Origin: Pseudomonas fluorescens
GTDB lineage: Bacteria; Pseudomonadota; Gammaproteobacteria; Pseudomonadales; Pseudomonadaceae
Length of the DNA: 64,000 nucleotides
Direction: 5' to 3'
NCBI RefSeq assembly: GCF_002837185.1
Contig: NZ_KZ477995.1
Location: 62,001 to 126,000, forward strand
Of the stretch, positions 46,025 to 55,181 are shown piece after piece. The stretch's first letter is position 1, and each line of letters starts with the position of its first letter. The notes beneath the pieces were generated by a model that was given only the letters and a program-made list of their open reading frames with translations, did not search any database and was not told the origin of the DNA. The position numbers and the translations under genes are program-made.

Positions 46025-47365
46025 TCAGAACTCGTGATCGGCGCTGTCCGGGTTCAGGTCGCTGATGCCCAGTTTGCCCGCCGCGGCTTCGATCGAACCG
46101 GTCTGCTTGACCAGCGCAGCGATGGCGTCACGTACGATCTGGTTACCCGCATCGTTACCGGCTGCGATCAACTGGTCATAGTGCTCGCCCTTATTGGCGT
46201 GGTCGACCATCACCTGGATCTTCGCTTCGGTCGCCGCCAGGTCAGCCTTGAGGGCTGCATCGGCTGCCGGGTCGGCTTTGGCGACCAGGGACGAGAGGCT
46301 CGGGCCGGTCAGCTTGTTGCCGTCGACGCGGGTGTACTCGCCCAGGTAGACGTTGCGGATGCCTTTGGCGTCATAGAAATGCGAGTAGTGGGTGTTGTCG
46401 CTGAAGCAGTCCTGCTCGTCTTCCGGCGAGTTGGCTTCCAGGGACACCTTCATGCGTTCGCCGGCCAGCTCGCCAAGCGACAGGCTGCCCATGCCGAACA
46501 GCATCTTGCGCAGGCCGTCGGTAGCCGGCTCCGACTCCAGGGTGGCGCGGTAGTTGTCTTCGACGTTGGGCTTCCAGTTGCCGACCATTTCCTGCAGGTC
46601 GCTGACCAGCAGTTGGGTCACGGCGCGCAGGTAGGTACGACGACGCTCGTTATGGCCGCCGGTTGCACCGTCACCGGTCATGTAGTCCGAGGCCGGACGG
46701 TTGCCCGCGCCTGGGCCGGTGCCGTTGAGGTCCTGGCCCCAGAGCAGGAATTCGATGGCGTGATAGCCGGTGGCGACGTTCGCTTCGGAGCCGCCCAGCT
46801 CATTGAGGCTGGCGAGTTTTTCCGGGGTGATCTCCTTGACGTCGACCTTGTCTTCGCCGACCTGGATTTCGTTGTTGGCGATGATATTGGCGTTGGCGCC
46901 CGGGTTGCCCAGTGCGTGTTCATAGGATTTGTCGACGTAGTCGATCAGCCCCTCGTCCAGGGGCCAGGCGTTCACCTGACCTTCCCAGTCGTCGATGATG
47001 GTGTTGCCGAAGCGGAACACTTCACTCTGCAGGTAAGGTACGCGCGCGGCGATCCAGGCGGTACGGGCGGCCTTGAGCGTGTCGTCGTTCGGGTTGGCCA
47101 AAAAGGTGTCGATAGCGGTCTGCAGGGTTTTTGCGGTGGACTCGGCGTCGCTGTACACCGCAAACACCATGTCGGCGTAATGCGCGACCACGGCCTTGGC
47201 GGCCGCCTCGTCGACCTGGCCTGCAGGCGCGGCAGCCGCTGGAGCGGTAGTGCTGGCAGCGGCAGGCGCCTGAGGCGCGGCGGCCTTGTCTTTACCTTCG
47301 CCGCAACCGGCGAGAGAAATAGCAATGGCCAGCAGACTGGCGGTGGCCAGGGGCATACGAATCAT
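46025..47365 (-). CDS. Imelysin-family iron-regulated lipoprotein
   Basis: 446 residues. It starts MIRMPLATASLLAIAISLAG with a lipobox ending at Cys near residue 21, then a low-complexity Ala/Pro linker and the imelysin domain with the GxHxxE motif (TGYHAIEFLLWG). Family members (IrpA, EfeO-like, IcmP) are periplasmic or outer-membrane proteins linked to iron uptake. AGGA lies about 10 nt before this ATG; an upstream ATG 9 nt earlier is also possible. A weak Fur-like dyad lies upstream. Confidence 0.85.
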   Translation of the reverse strand: MIRMPLATASLLAIAISLAGCGEGKDKAAAPQAPAAASTTAPAAAAPAGQVDEAAAKAVVAHYADMVFAVYSDAESTAKTLQTAIDTFLANPNDDTLKAARTAWIAARVPYLQSEVFRFGNTIIDDWEGQVNAWPLDEGLIDYVDKSYEHALGNPGANANIIANNEIQVGEDKVDVKEITPEKLASLNELGGSEANVATGYHAIEFLLWGQDLNGTGPGAGNRPASDYMTGDGATGGHNERRRTYLRAVTQLLVSDLQEMVGNWKPNVEDNYRATLESEPATDGLRKMLFGMGSLSLGELAGERMKVSLEANSPEDEQDCFSDNTHYSHFYDAKGIRNVYLGEYTRVDGNKLTGPSLSSLVAKADPAADAALKADLAATEAKIQVMVDHANKGEHYDQLIAAGNDAGNQIVRDAIAALVKQTGSIEAAAGKLGISDLNPDSADHEF

Positions 47366-47425
47366 GGCGAACATCCTGCTTCGGTTGTTGATAGGGCGCG
47401 CGCGGGGGCGCAAAAGCTGCGACAT

Positions 47426-47444
47426 AATGCGAAAGATTTGCATT
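47426..47444. promoter_or_regulatory. Possible Fur box upstream of the imelysin gene
   Basis: AATGCGAAAGATTTGCATT, an imperfect 19-bp dyad with AATGC/GCATT arms. It departs from the Fur consensus at several positions; the guess leans on the iron link of imelysins. Confidence 0.3.
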
Positions 47445-47492
47445 TTGTGTAAAGGCTTATACGCGGGAAATATTTGGTATCGTTCTGCCCGC

Positions 47493-49544
47493 TCAAAGAA
47501 TCGCCGCGTTATCGCGTTCCGATTGCTTCAAGTAAGCCGCCAACTCCCGGGCCTGCAGCGGTTTGCTGTAGTGGTAACCCTGGCCTTCATGGCAACCCTC
47601 GGAGATGATGTAGGCCTCTTGCTCGGCGGTCTCCACGCCCTCGGCAATCACCTGCATGCCCAGGCTTTTGCCCAGTTGGATAATCGCGCGGACGATGGTC
47701 GCATCGTCGTCGTCGTCCAGCAGATCCTGGACGAAGCTCTTGTCGATCTTGATCTTGTCCAGCGGCAGGCTTTTAAGGTAGCTGAGGGATGAGTAACCGG
47801 TGCCGAAGTCATCGATGGCGATCAGCGCGCCCGAGCGGCGCAGGCTCAACAGGTGCTGGGCGGCGGTGCTGATGTCTTCCATCAGGCCCGTTTCGGTGAC
47901 TTCCAGTTCCAGGCTGCGCGGCGGCAGGCGGTAGATCTGCATCAGGTTGTTGACCACCCGCGGCAACTCGGTGTGGTGCAGTTGCACCGTGGACAGGTTG
48001 ACCGCCATGCGCAATTCGGTGAAGCCCAGGTCATGCCATTCGCGCAATTGGCGGCACGCCTGATCCAGTACCCATTCGCCGATGGGAATGATGGTGCCGT
48101 TCTGTTCCGCCAACGGGATGAACAGGTCCGGTGGCACCAGGCCGTGTTCCGGGTGCTGCCAGCGAATCAATGCTTCTACACCGACCACGCGGTGGTCGCG
48201 ATAACTGATCTGCGGTTGATACACCAGGTGAAACTGGTCGCGGCTCAACGCCTCGCGCAGGTCTTTCTCCAGCTCGCGGCGCCGACGCATTTCGCTGTCG
48301 ACGCTGGCGATGTAGAACTGATAGCGATTGCGCGAGCGGCTTTTGGCCAGGGTCATGGTCTGTTCGGCTTTTTGCAGCAGTTTCTCCGTGCTGTCGCCGT
48401 CTTCCGGGAACAGGGTGATGCCGATGGTGGCGCGCAGGCGAATCTGGTCCTGATCGAGGGCAAACTCCGCTTCCAGGTCATCCAGGATACTTTGCGCCAA
48501 CTCGGCGGCTTCGTAGGGCTGTTCGATATCGGCTTGCACCAGGGCGAACTGGTCGCCACCCAGGCGGGCGAGCGCGCCCAGGCGACCGCTGTGGGCGCGC
48601 AAACGATCGGCCAGGGCCAGCAGCAGTTTGTCGCCATTCTGATAGGTGAACTGCTCGTTGACGCTCTTGAAGTCGTCCAGCCCCACGCACAACACCGCCA
48701 CGCGACGCTGGCGCCGGCCGGCATCGGTCAGGATCCTGTCCAATTGCTCCTGCAACTTCTGGCGGTTCGGCAGGCCGGTAAGAAAATCGTACTGGGCCAT
48801 GCGCAACAGGCTGGACTCGGCCTCGTGGCGCAGGTGGGTGTTGCGTTCGATGGATTCGAGCAACTGGTTGGCGGTATTTATCCACAGCCCCAACTCGTTG
48901 CGCTCATGACCCTTGAGCTGCGGGATCTTGTGCTCGCTGGGCCGGTCCGGGTTGATCGAGGTCAGGTGCTCGATAATGCGCGACAGCGGTTTGGTCAGCA
49001 GCCAGTGATACACCAGGTACAGCACCAGCCCCATGGCCAGGGCGCGCAGCACCCCGGAAATAAAGATGATCACTGAACTGACCAGAAAGCCTTCGCCGTA
49101 GGTGGCGGTGTCGAGGGTAATACTCAGGTCGCCGTAATACTCGCTGTAGGGGCCCTTGCCCACCAGTGCGGTGGTAAAGGTGCGTTCCTGCCCAAGAATC
49201 AGGTCGGTCAACCAGCGGCTGGCGGACGGCTGCAAGGCGCGGCTTTTTTCCGCGAGCATGGTTTCGTTGGGGTGACCGATGGAGGCGACGCGTACGGCGT
49301 CATCCTGAAACAGGCCTTCGATCACCTGCATGCCCATTTCGCGGTCCAGGCTGTAGACAGCCTGGGTCGAAGGGTCGCGAAACATGTCGAGGATACGTTG
49401 GGCGTCACCGGCTACGGCCTGGCGCGTCTTGTAGGCATCGAAAACGATCTGCGCCACGCTCAGTGCCACGCCCACGATCAATGCCGAGAGCAAGGCAACC
49501 CGTAGCAACTTCACCGACAAGCTGTTTTTGAGTTCCAGCTTCAA
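47493..49544 (-). CDS. bifA: Cyclic-di-GMP phosphodiesterase BifA (degenerate GGDEF + EAL)
   Basis: 683 residues. Two membrane helices (about 12-35 and 155-182) bracket a periplasmic domain. A GGDEF domain follows with degenerate signature GGDQF (329-333), then an EAL domain with Glu457-Ala-Leu (GVEALIRW) and DDFGTGYSSLSYLK intact. BifA of P. aeruginosa (PA4367) has the same GGDQF/EAL pair, is an active phosphodiesterase, and lies beside sodB as here. It lowers c-di-GMP and favours swarming over biofilm. Confidence 0.9.
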   Translation of the reverse strand: MKLELKNSLSVKLLRVALLSALIVGVALSVAQIVFDAYKTRQAVAGDAQRILDMFRDPSTQAVYSLDREMGMQVIEGLFQDDAVRVASIGHPNETMLAEKSRALQPSASRWLTDLILGQERTFTTALVGKGPYSEYYGDLSITLDTATYGEGFLVSSVIIFISGVLRALAMGLVLYLVYHWLLTKPLSRIIEHLTSINPDRPSEHKIPQLKGHERNELGLWINTANQLLESIERNTHLRHEAESSLLRMAQYDFLTGLPNRQKLQEQLDRILTDAGRRQRRVAVLCVGLDDFKSVNEQFTYQNGDKLLLALADRLRAHSGRLGALARLGGDQFALVQADIEQPYEAAELAQSILDDLEAEFALDQDQIRLRATIGITLFPEDGDSTEKLLQKAEQTMTLAKSRSRNRYQFYIASVDSEMRRRRELEKDLREALSRDQFHLVYQPQISYRDHRVVGVEALIRWQHPEHGLVPPDLFIPLAEQNGTIIPIGEWVLDQACRQLREWHDLGFTELRMAVNLSTVQLHHTELPRVVNNLMQIYRLPPRSLELEVTETGLMEDISTAAQHLLSLRRSGALIAIDDFGTGYSSLSYLKSLPLDKIKIDKSFVQDLLDDDDDATIVRAIIQLGKSLGMQVIAEGVETAEQEAYIISEGCHEGQGYHYSKPLQARELAAYLKQSERDNAAIL

Positions 49545-49671
49545 AGGGGCATTCCTTGTCTCATGCGGGTGGCCTTCAATATGCCATGAGTATTGGCAAT
49601 CTGGGGAGGGCAGTCAAAGGAACATTGGAGCGGCGGGCGTCTTCGAGCCTGGCCAGAAGCAAAAAACATAA

Positions 49672-49696
49672 AGACGGCGGATGCGCTGCGCCGTCT
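49672..49696 (-). terminator. Terminator of the Gly/Pro-rich small gene
   Basis: AGACGGC / GCCGTCT stem; on the minus strand it is followed by TTTATGTTTTTTG. Confidence 0.7.
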
Positions 49697-49750
49697 GGCT
49701 GTTCGATTATTGTGCTGAATGCCAACGGTTGTCTGGCATCAGTGCATTGG

Positions 49751-49936
49751 TCAGCTGACTGAAAAATCAACCTTTGGCGGCGGTGGCGGCATGTTGTCCT
49801 CACCGGGGCGGCTTGGCGCACTTGCGGCGCCCCCCTCATCGCCACCGCCGCCGCCCCCACCACCGGCGAGACCTTTCATAAGGCCGCTGATGAGTTGCAT
49901 CGCCATCTGCCCACCTGCTTGTCCGATTGCTTCCAT
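49751..49936 (-). CDS. Small protein with Gly8 and Pro5 runs (61 residues)
   Basis: ATG at 49936 with GGAGAAAAAAG upstream. An N-terminal amphipathic helix (MEAIGQAGGQMAMQLISGLM) leads to a run of eight glycines, an acidic/serine spacer and a run of five prolines near the end (KVDFSVS). A longer in-frame start at 49993 is less likely. It is monocistronic, with its own terminator, between sodB and bifA. No family recognised; the helix plus flexible linker could bind membrane or a protein partner. Confidence 0.6.
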   Translation of the reverse strand: MEAIGQAGGQMAMQLISGLMKGLAGGGGGGGGDEGGAASAPSRPGEDNMPPPPPKVDFSVS

Positions 49937-50047
49937 CTTTTTTCTCCAGAAGAGCGCGAAAGGGTTATTCCTCTCACTCACTGCGTGGCACATTCCTTTC
50001 TGCGAGTTCCACGGTTCCAGCTAGCGTGCTGCTTGTGAGCGCCCATG

Positions 50048-50075
50048 AAAAAGCCCGGCAATCGCCGGGCTTTTT
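50048..50075 (-). terminator. Terminator of sodB
   Basis: AAAAAGCCCGGC-AATC-GCCGGGCTTTTT, 17 bp past the sodB stop; symmetrical. Confidence 0.94.
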
Positions 50076-50091
50076 CTACTGCAAGCATTGC

Positions 50092-50688
50092 TTAGGCAGT
50101 GAAGGTTTTACCTTCGAACTGCTCAGCCACGAACTTCCAGTTGACCAGGTTCCAGAACGCTTCCACATACTTGGGGCGCACGTTGCGGTAGTCGATGTAG
50201 TAGGCGTGTTCCCAGACATCGCAGGTCAGCAGCGGGGTGTCGCCGTTGGTCAGCGGGTTGCCGGCGCCAATGGTACTGGCCAGGGCCAGGGAACCGTCAG
50301 CCTTCTTCACCAGCCAGCCCCAACCGGAACCGAAGGTGCCGATGGACGTCTTGCTGAATTCTTCCTTGAACTTGTCGAACGAACCGAATGCAGCGTTGAT
50401 GGCTTCAGCCAATGCACCGGTGGGTTGGCCGCCGGCGTTTGGCGCCAGGCAGTTCCAGTAGAAGGTGTGGTTCCAGACCTGAGCGGCGTTGTTGAAGATG
50501 CCACCCGACGAAGACTTGACGATTTCTTCCAGGGTCTTGCCTTCGAACTCGGTGCCTGGCACCAGGTTGTTCAGGTTCACGACATAGGTGTTGTGGTGCT
50601 TGTCGTGGTGATACTCCAGGGTTTCCTTGGAGATGTGCGGCTGCAGGGCATCGTGTGCGTAGGGCAGCGGCGGCAATTCGAAAGCCAT
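50092..50688 (-). CDS. sodB: Superoxide dismutase [Fe]
   Basis: 198 residues from [20 protein letters not shown]. Metal ligands: His in [11 protein letters not shown], His in [11 protein letters not shown], and Asp/His in [13 protein letters not shown]. The iron form is inferred from likeness to Pseudomonas SodB and the Gln/Gly pattern (GSGWGWLV). It removes superoxide in the cytoplasm. The neighbour order bifA-sodB-LysE exporter follows P. aeruginosa PA4367-PA4365. Confidence 0.95.
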   Translation of the reverse strand: MAFELPPLPYAHDALQPHISKETLEYHHDKHHNTYVVNLNNLVPGTEFEGKTLEEIVKSSSGGIFNNAAQVWNHTFYWNCLAPNAGGQPTGALAEAINAAFGSFDKFKEEFSKTSIGTFGSGWGWLVKKADGSLALASTIGAGNPLTNGDTPLLTCDVWEHAYYIDYRNVRPKYVEAFWNLVNWKFVAEQFEGKTFTA

Positions 50689-50865
50689 GATGATTCTCCT
50701 AATCAGGTCAGTTGCGGTGAGCGCAAGGCCGATCACGGGCGGCCAAACAAGCGCCGGCGAGTCTGTACTCTTTGCGGCGCAAGTTCGGGATCATAGCACC
50801 GGGGGTGCGGCAAAACCACGCAACAACTGTGTGGGATAGAGGTTCCAGAGCCTTTTGGAATAAGT

Positions 50866-51468
50866 TCATGGCGCGCTGATCAATTGGTAGGCCACGCTGA
50901 ACATCATCACGGCCACCAACAGGTCCAGCAGGCGCCAGGTGGCCGGGCGCGCCAGCCAGGGTGCCAGCCACGCCGCGCCGAGCGCCAGGGTGGCGAACCA
51001 CAGCAGCGATGCGCTGGCGGCACCGGCCACATAGGCACCTGGCTCGGTTTGCTGGGCACCGAGTGAGCCAATCAGCAACACAGTGTCCAGGTACACGTGA
51101 GGGTTGAGCAGTGTGACGGCCAAGGCACTCAGCAGCACCGCGCGCAGTGAGCGCACCTTGAGGTTGTCTGCCTGGTCCAGGCTCTGTGTCGAACAGGCCC
51201 GGCGCAGCGCGCACGCCCCGTACCAGATCAGGAAAGCCGCTCCACCCCAGCGTGCAACCGCCAGCAGCACAGGGCTTTGCGCCAGCACCGTCGCCAGGCC
51301 GAACACCCCGGCAGCCACCAACAGGGCATCGCACACGACACACAGCGCCGCCACGGGCAGATGGTGTTCACGGCGCAGGCTTTGTGCCAGGACAAAGGCA
51401 TTCTGGCTACCGATGGCCATGATCAGGCCGAGGGCTACCAACAGCCCGTTCACATAACTCTGCCACAT
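50866..51468 (-). CDS. argO: LysE/ArgO-type amino-acid exporter
   Basis: 200 residues from MWQSYVNGLLVALGLIMAIG, six membrane helices, with the family motif AIGSQNAFVLAQSLRREHH and the helix 4 block LNPHVYLDT. It exports arginine or lysine. It follows the ACT-domain gene by 5 nt and is divergent from argP, whose product activates argO in E. coli. Confidence 0.9.
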   Translation of the reverse strand: MWQSYVNGLLVALGLIMAIGSQNAFVLAQSLRREHHLPVAALCVVCDALLVAAGVFGLATVLAQSPVLLAVARWGGAAFLIWYGACALRRACSTQSLDQADNLKVRSLRAVLLSALAVTLLNPHVYLDTVLLIGSLGAQQTEPGAYVAGAASASLLWFATLALGAAWLAPWLARPATWRLLDLLVAVMMFSVAYQLISAP

Positions 51469-51473
51469 AGGGG

Positions 51474-51875
51474 TTACTCCGCGTTCGCTGCCAGTTGTTG
51501 CAACACCTGCATGGCGCGCTGGGCATCGGCACGGCCGACGAACAGATGATCGTGGTGATAGCCGGCAATCACGTTGCAACTGATACCGGCCTGGCCCAGC
51601 GCACTGGCGAAGGCGGCGGTCAGGCCCACGGCTTCGAGCGCCGAGTGCACATTCAAGGTGATCCACGCGGCGACGTAGTCAAAGGCCAGCCCGGCCTGTT
51701 GCGCCTGCTGGCGTTCGAGTATCAGGGTCAGGCCTTCCTGCTCGCGCACGCTGGCGATCACTTCGCAACCGACAGGGATACGATGATCGGGCAGGGTGCA
51801 GAATACGTAGTCACCCTCATTGAGGTGGGGGCTCATGCTGCGCAGCAGGGTTGCCAGGGCGGTTTCGCCAGCCAT
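51474..51875 (-). CDS. ACT-domain protein linked to the exporter
   Basis: 133 residues with two ACT-like halves (EGDYVFCTLPDHRIPVGCEV and LNVHSALEAVGLTAAFASAL ... VIAGYHHDHLFVGRADAQRA). The second half matches the ACT_7 group, which binds amino acids such as arginine or lysine. It is in a tight two-gene unit with argO, suggesting that it senses the exported amino acid or modulates the exporter. Its exact function is unknown. Confidence 0.78.
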   Translation of the reverse strand: MAGETALATLLRSMSPHLNEGDYVFCTLPDHRIPVGCEVIASVREQEGLTLILERQQAQQAGLAFDYVAAWITLNVHSALEAVGLTAAFASALGQAGISCNVIAGYHHDHLFVGRADAQRAMQVLQQLAANAE

Positions 51876-51972
51876 GGGAGGTTCCTTTATAAAGAGTTGC
51901 GATGCTGGCTATTCTCAGGGTGCAGGCTGTATAAGAAAAACCAATATTGCTGATCGCTCATTAGGAAAACTG

Positions 51973-52869
51973 ATGTTCGACTATAAATTGCTTTCCGCTT
52001 TGGCCGCCGTGGTGGAACAGGCCGGCTTCGAGCGTGGCGCACAGGTGCTCGGGCTGTCGCAGTCGGCTGTGTCCCAGCGCATCAAGTTGCTGGAGGCACG
52101 CGTCGGCCAGCCGGTATTGGTACGGGCGACGCCGCCGACCCCCACCGATATTGGCCGACGCTTGCTCAACCATGTGCAACAGGTGCGTCTGCTGGAGCGC
52201 GACCTGCAAAGCCAGGTGCCGGCGTTGGACGAAGAGGGCATGCCCGAGCGCTTGCGCATTGCGCTGAATGCCGACAGCCTCGCCACCTGGTGGGCGTTGG
52301 CGGTCAGCGATTTCTGCGGCGAACAGCACCTGCTGCTGGACCTGGTGGTAGAAGACCAGACCGTGGGCCTCAAACGCATGCGTGCCGGTGAAGTGGCAGC
52401 CTGTATCTGCGCCAGCGAGCGTCCGGTTGCCGGCGCCCGCAGCCTGGCACTTGGCGCCATGCGTTACCGCGCATTCGCCAGCCCCGCGTTTATCGCGCGG
52501 CACTTCCCGGCCGGGGTACAGGCCGACCAATTGGCCGGTACGCCGGCGCTGGTGTTCGGGCCGGATGATTTCCTGCAACACCGTTACCTGGCTTCTCTCG
52601 GGGTAACCGGCGGTTTCGAGCATCATTTATGCCCGTCATCCGAAGGCTTCATCCGCCTGATGGAAGCCGGCCTCGGCTGGGGCCTGGTGCCTGAATTGCA
52701 GGTGCGCGACCCGCTGGAAAAAGGCCTGCTGGTCGAGTTACTGCCAGATAAGCCCATCGATGTGCCGCTGTACTGGCATCATTGGCGCAGTGGCGGGCGC
52801 CTGTTGGGCCTGTTGACCGAGCATCTGGCCCGGGTCTGTGGGCAATGGTTGGTGCCCTGTCAGCAGTGA
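51973..52869 (+). CDS. argP: LysR-family regulator ArgP (IciA)
   Basis: 298 residues from MFDYKLLSALAAVVEQAGFE. N-terminal LysR helix-turn-helix (FERGAQVLGLSQSAVSQRIK), then the effector domain. ArgP proteins activate the arginine/lysine exporter gene in response to these amino acids. It is divergent from the ACT-argO pair; the 97-bp gap between them should hold its operator. In P. aeruginosa the same regulator is PA4363. Confidence 0.92.
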   Translation: MFDYKLLSALAAVVEQAGFERGAQVLGLSQSAVSQRIKLLEARVGQPVLVRATPPTPTDIGRRLLNHVQQVRLLERDLQSQVPALDEEGMPERLRIALNADSLATWWALAVSDFCGEQHLLLDLVVEDQTVGLKRMRAGEVAACICASERPVAGARSLALGAMRYRAFASPAFIARHFPAGVQADQLAGTPALVFGPDDFLQHRYLASLGVTGGFEHHLCPSSEGFIRLMEAGLGWGLVPELQVRDPLEKGLLVELLPDKPIDVPLYWHHWRSGGRLLGLLTEHLARVCGQWLVPCQQ

Positions 52870-52955
52870 CAAGCGTCAAGCTGCAAGCGGCAAGAGAACA
52901 GCTTGCGCCCGTATTTAACTTGCAGCTTATAGCTTGAGGCTTGCAGCTGTATCTG
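52870..52955. repeat. Degenerate heptamer-repeat hairpin
   Basis: CAAGCGT-CAAGCTG-CAAGCGG on the left and CTTGCAGCTTATAGCTTG on the right: same family as the arrays at 29817 and 57831, but with few and diverged units. It fills the gap between argP and the epimerase gene. Confidence 0.75.
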
Positions 52956-52966
52956 TAGGAGACACC

Positions 52967-53965
52967 ATGAAAATTCTGGTCACCGGCGCAAGCGGCTTCA
53001 TCGGCGGGCGCTTTGCGCGTTTCGCCCTGGAGCAGGGCCTGGACGTGCGGGTCAACGGACGACGGGCCGAGGGTGTCGAACATCTGGTACGACGTGGTGC
53101 CGAGTTTATCCAGGGTGATCTGAACGATGCCGACCTGGTGCGCAACCTGTGCCGTGACGTCGAGGCCGTGGTGCACTGTGCCGGTGCGGTCGGGCTGTGG
53201 GGCAAGTATCAGGATTTCCATCAAGGCAATGTGCTGGTCACCGAGAACGTCGTCGAAGCGTGCCTCAAGCAGCGGGTCGGGCGGTTGGTGCATCTGTCGT
53301 CGCCTTCCATCTATTTCGATGGGCGCGATCACCTGGGGCTGACCGAAGAGCAGGTGCCCAAGCGCTTCAAGCATCCCTATGCCGCGACCAAATACCTGGC
53401 GGAGCAGAAGGTGTTCGGCGCCCAGGAATTCGGTCTGCAAGTACTGGCCCTGCGCCCGCGTTTCGTCACCGGCGCCGGTGACATGAGCATCTTCCCGCGT
53501 CTGTTGAAGATGCAGCGCAAGAATCGCCTGGCCATCGTGGGTGACGGCCTTAACAAGGTCGACTTCACCAGCGTGCACAACCTCAACGAGGCGTTGCTCA
53601 GCAGCTTGCTGGCTCCCGGTTCTGCACTGGGCAGGGCCTACAACATCAGCAACGGCACGCCAGTGCCGGTGTGGGACGTGGTCAACTATGTGATGCGACA
53701 AATGGACCTGCCGCAGGTGACTCGCTACCGATCCTATGGCTTGTCCTACAGTGCGGCGGCATTGAACGAAGCGTTCTGTGCGCTCTGGCCGGGGCGGCCC
53801 GAGCCGTCGTTGACGCGCCTGGGCATGCAGGTGATGAACAAGGATTTCACCCTCGACATCAGCCGGGCGCGGCATTATCTCGATTACGAGCCCAAGGTCA
53901 GCCTGTGGAGCGCCCTCGACGAGTTCTGCCTGTGGTGGAAGGCCCAGGCGCCGGGCCACCCATAA
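52967..53965 (+). CDS. NAD(P)-dependent epimerase/dehydratase (extended SDR)
   Basis: 332 residues from MKILVTGASGFIGGRFARFA (Rossmann GxxGxxG). The catalytic Tyr-x3-Lys is in HPYAATKYLAEQ, with Ser in LVHLSSPSIYFDG. It resembles the 3-beta-HSD-like/nucleoside-sugar epimerase branch. GTAGGAGA precedes the ATG. Substrate unknown; no partner gene nearby. Confidence 0.85.
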   Translation: MKILVTGASGFIGGRFARFALEQGLDVRVNGRRAEGVEHLVRRGAEFIQGDLNDADLVRNLCRDVEAVVHCAGAVGLWGKYQDFHQGNVLVTENVVEACLKQRVGRLVHLSSPSIYFDGRDHLGLTEEQVPKRFKHPYAATKYLAEQKVFGAQEFGLQVLALRPRFVTGAGDMSIFPRLLKMQRKNRLAIVGDGLNKVDFTSVHNLNEALLSSLLAPGSALGRAYNISNGTPVPVWDVVNYVMRQMDLPQVTRYRSYGLSYSAAALNEAFCALWPGRPEPSLTRLGMQVMNKDFTLDISRARHYLDYEPKVSLWSALDEFCLWWKAQAPGHP

Positions 53966-54092
53966 GCTTACAACCCGCAACACATCGGGAACCGAAGGGC
54001 GGACCTCATGTCGACCCATGCGCCGGGAGCACGGTTTATACTCCCGCCGCTCGGCTTCCCAGCTAGCCATCTTATTGATTCAGGGTAGATTC

Positions 54093-54917
54093 ATGCGTAA
54101 CGATGCTAAAGACGATTTCGACAACGTTCCCAGCCTGCGGGCAGACCCGGGGGACGATGATGATTTCGTGCCGACTGCCGCCACTTCGGTGCGCTCGCGC
54201 ACCACGCCCGTGGTCCAGGTTAAAAGGGCCAGTACCGGCCCGTTGTGGGCGATGGTCGGCGCGTTGCTGATCGCCTTTGCCGGCCTTGCCTGGTGGAGCT
54301 TCCAGCAGATTTCCCTGATGGGCCAGCAATTGGTCGCCACCCAGGAAAGCTTTGCGCGTATCAGCGAAGAAGCGGCGGGGCGCCTGCAGGATATTTCCGG
54401 CAAGGTCGTGGCCAGCGAGGCCAATGTGAACAACGGCAGCGAAGCCCTGAAAGTGCAGATCAAGCAGCTGGAAACCCAGTTGCTTGAGCAGGGCAAGCAA
54501 CAAGTGGGCGTAGCCGGCCAGGCCACCGAGCTGGACCAGCGTCTGGCACAGATGAGCGCCAGCACCACCGAACTGACGAATGCGAATGCCAGCTTACAGG
54601 GCCAGGTCCAGGCCCTGACCGATGCCGTCGCCACGCTCAAGGCGGCACAGGGCGAGATCAAGGACCTGGCCACTGATGTGGCGGCCTTGAAGAAACAAGG
54701 CAATCCGACTGCCGCCATCGCCCGACTCGAGCAGGACCTGCTGGTGCTCAAGAGTGCGCAGGAAAACCAGCCCGCCACCACGGATGCGCCGACCAATAAG
54801 GAGTTCGACGTATTCCGCATCCAGACCACGCGCAATATCACGACGTTGCAGAGCCAGGTGCAGAATCTGAACCAGCGCCTCAATGCGCCGGCGACGGCTA
54901 CACCGCTGGGTCAATGA
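54093..54917 (+). CDS. Membrane-anchored coiled-coil protein
   Basis: 274 residues from MRNDAKDDFDNVPSLRADPG. An acidic cytoplasmic N-terminus (about 1-45), one membrane helix (PLWAMVGALLIAFAGLAWWS, about 50-68), then a long coiled coil to the C-terminus (repeated VQALTDAVATLKAAQGEIKD-type heptads). It looks like a cell-envelope spacer; annotation as an ATPase in relatives is not supported by any nucleotide motif here. It is followed by a REP doublet. Confidence 0.75.
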   Translation: MRNDAKDDFDNVPSLRADPGDDDDFVPTAATSVRSRTTPVVQVKRASTGPLWAMVGALLIAFAGLAWWSFQQISLMGQQLVATQESFARISEEAAGRLQDISGKVVASEANVNNGSEALKVQIKQLETQLLEQGKQQVGVAGQATELDQRLAQMSASTTELTNANASLQGQVQALTDAVATLKAAQGEIKDLATDVAALKKQGNPTAAIARLEQDLLVLKSAQENQPATTDAPTNKEFDVFRIQTTRNITTLQSQVQNLNQRLNAPATATPLGQ

Positions 54918-54949
54918 TCTGAGCTATGGGCTGTGAACGAGATCCAAAT

Positions 54950-55036
54950 GTGGGAGGGGGCTTGCCCCCGAAAGCGGTAAGTCAGTCAATATTGTGGTGA
55001 CTGAAACACCGCAATCGGGGGCAAGCCCCCTCCCAC
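54950..55036. repeat. REP doublet (inward type)
   Basis: Inverted pair between the coiled-coil gene and the sugar cluster; the left inner edge reads CCCCCGAAAG instead of CCCCCGATAG. Confidence 0.9.
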
Positions 55037-55092
55037 ATTTGAACCTGTATCAGTCAGGGAAATCGCGGTTGCTCGCAGCTTTGTCACCGCCC

Positions 55093-55149
55093 GGTGACAT
55101 TTCTTGTCCCCTTCGTTACTTGCCACTCCCACGCCCTTGTTTAGACTCC
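55093..55149 (+). promoter_or_regulatory. Promoter/operator of the AGE epimerase gene, twin of 56437-56493
   Basis: GGTGACATTT starts a 57-bp segment matching, base for base in register, the one upstream of gltB. Shared parts: GGTGACATTT, CCCTT, GTTAC, TGC and TGTTTA-ACTCC. A -35 TTGCCA and -10 TAGACT are 16 bp apart. GGTGACA / GTTAC form an imperfect dyad upstream of the -35. Confidence 0.75.
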
Positions 55150-55181
55150 GGTCACCCCACAAAAAACAACAAGGGCCCCCC

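Noticed and set aside
52649..54070. A 473-codon minus-strand open frame
   Set aside because: Antisense to argP and the SDR epimerase gene; crosses the heptamer repeat.
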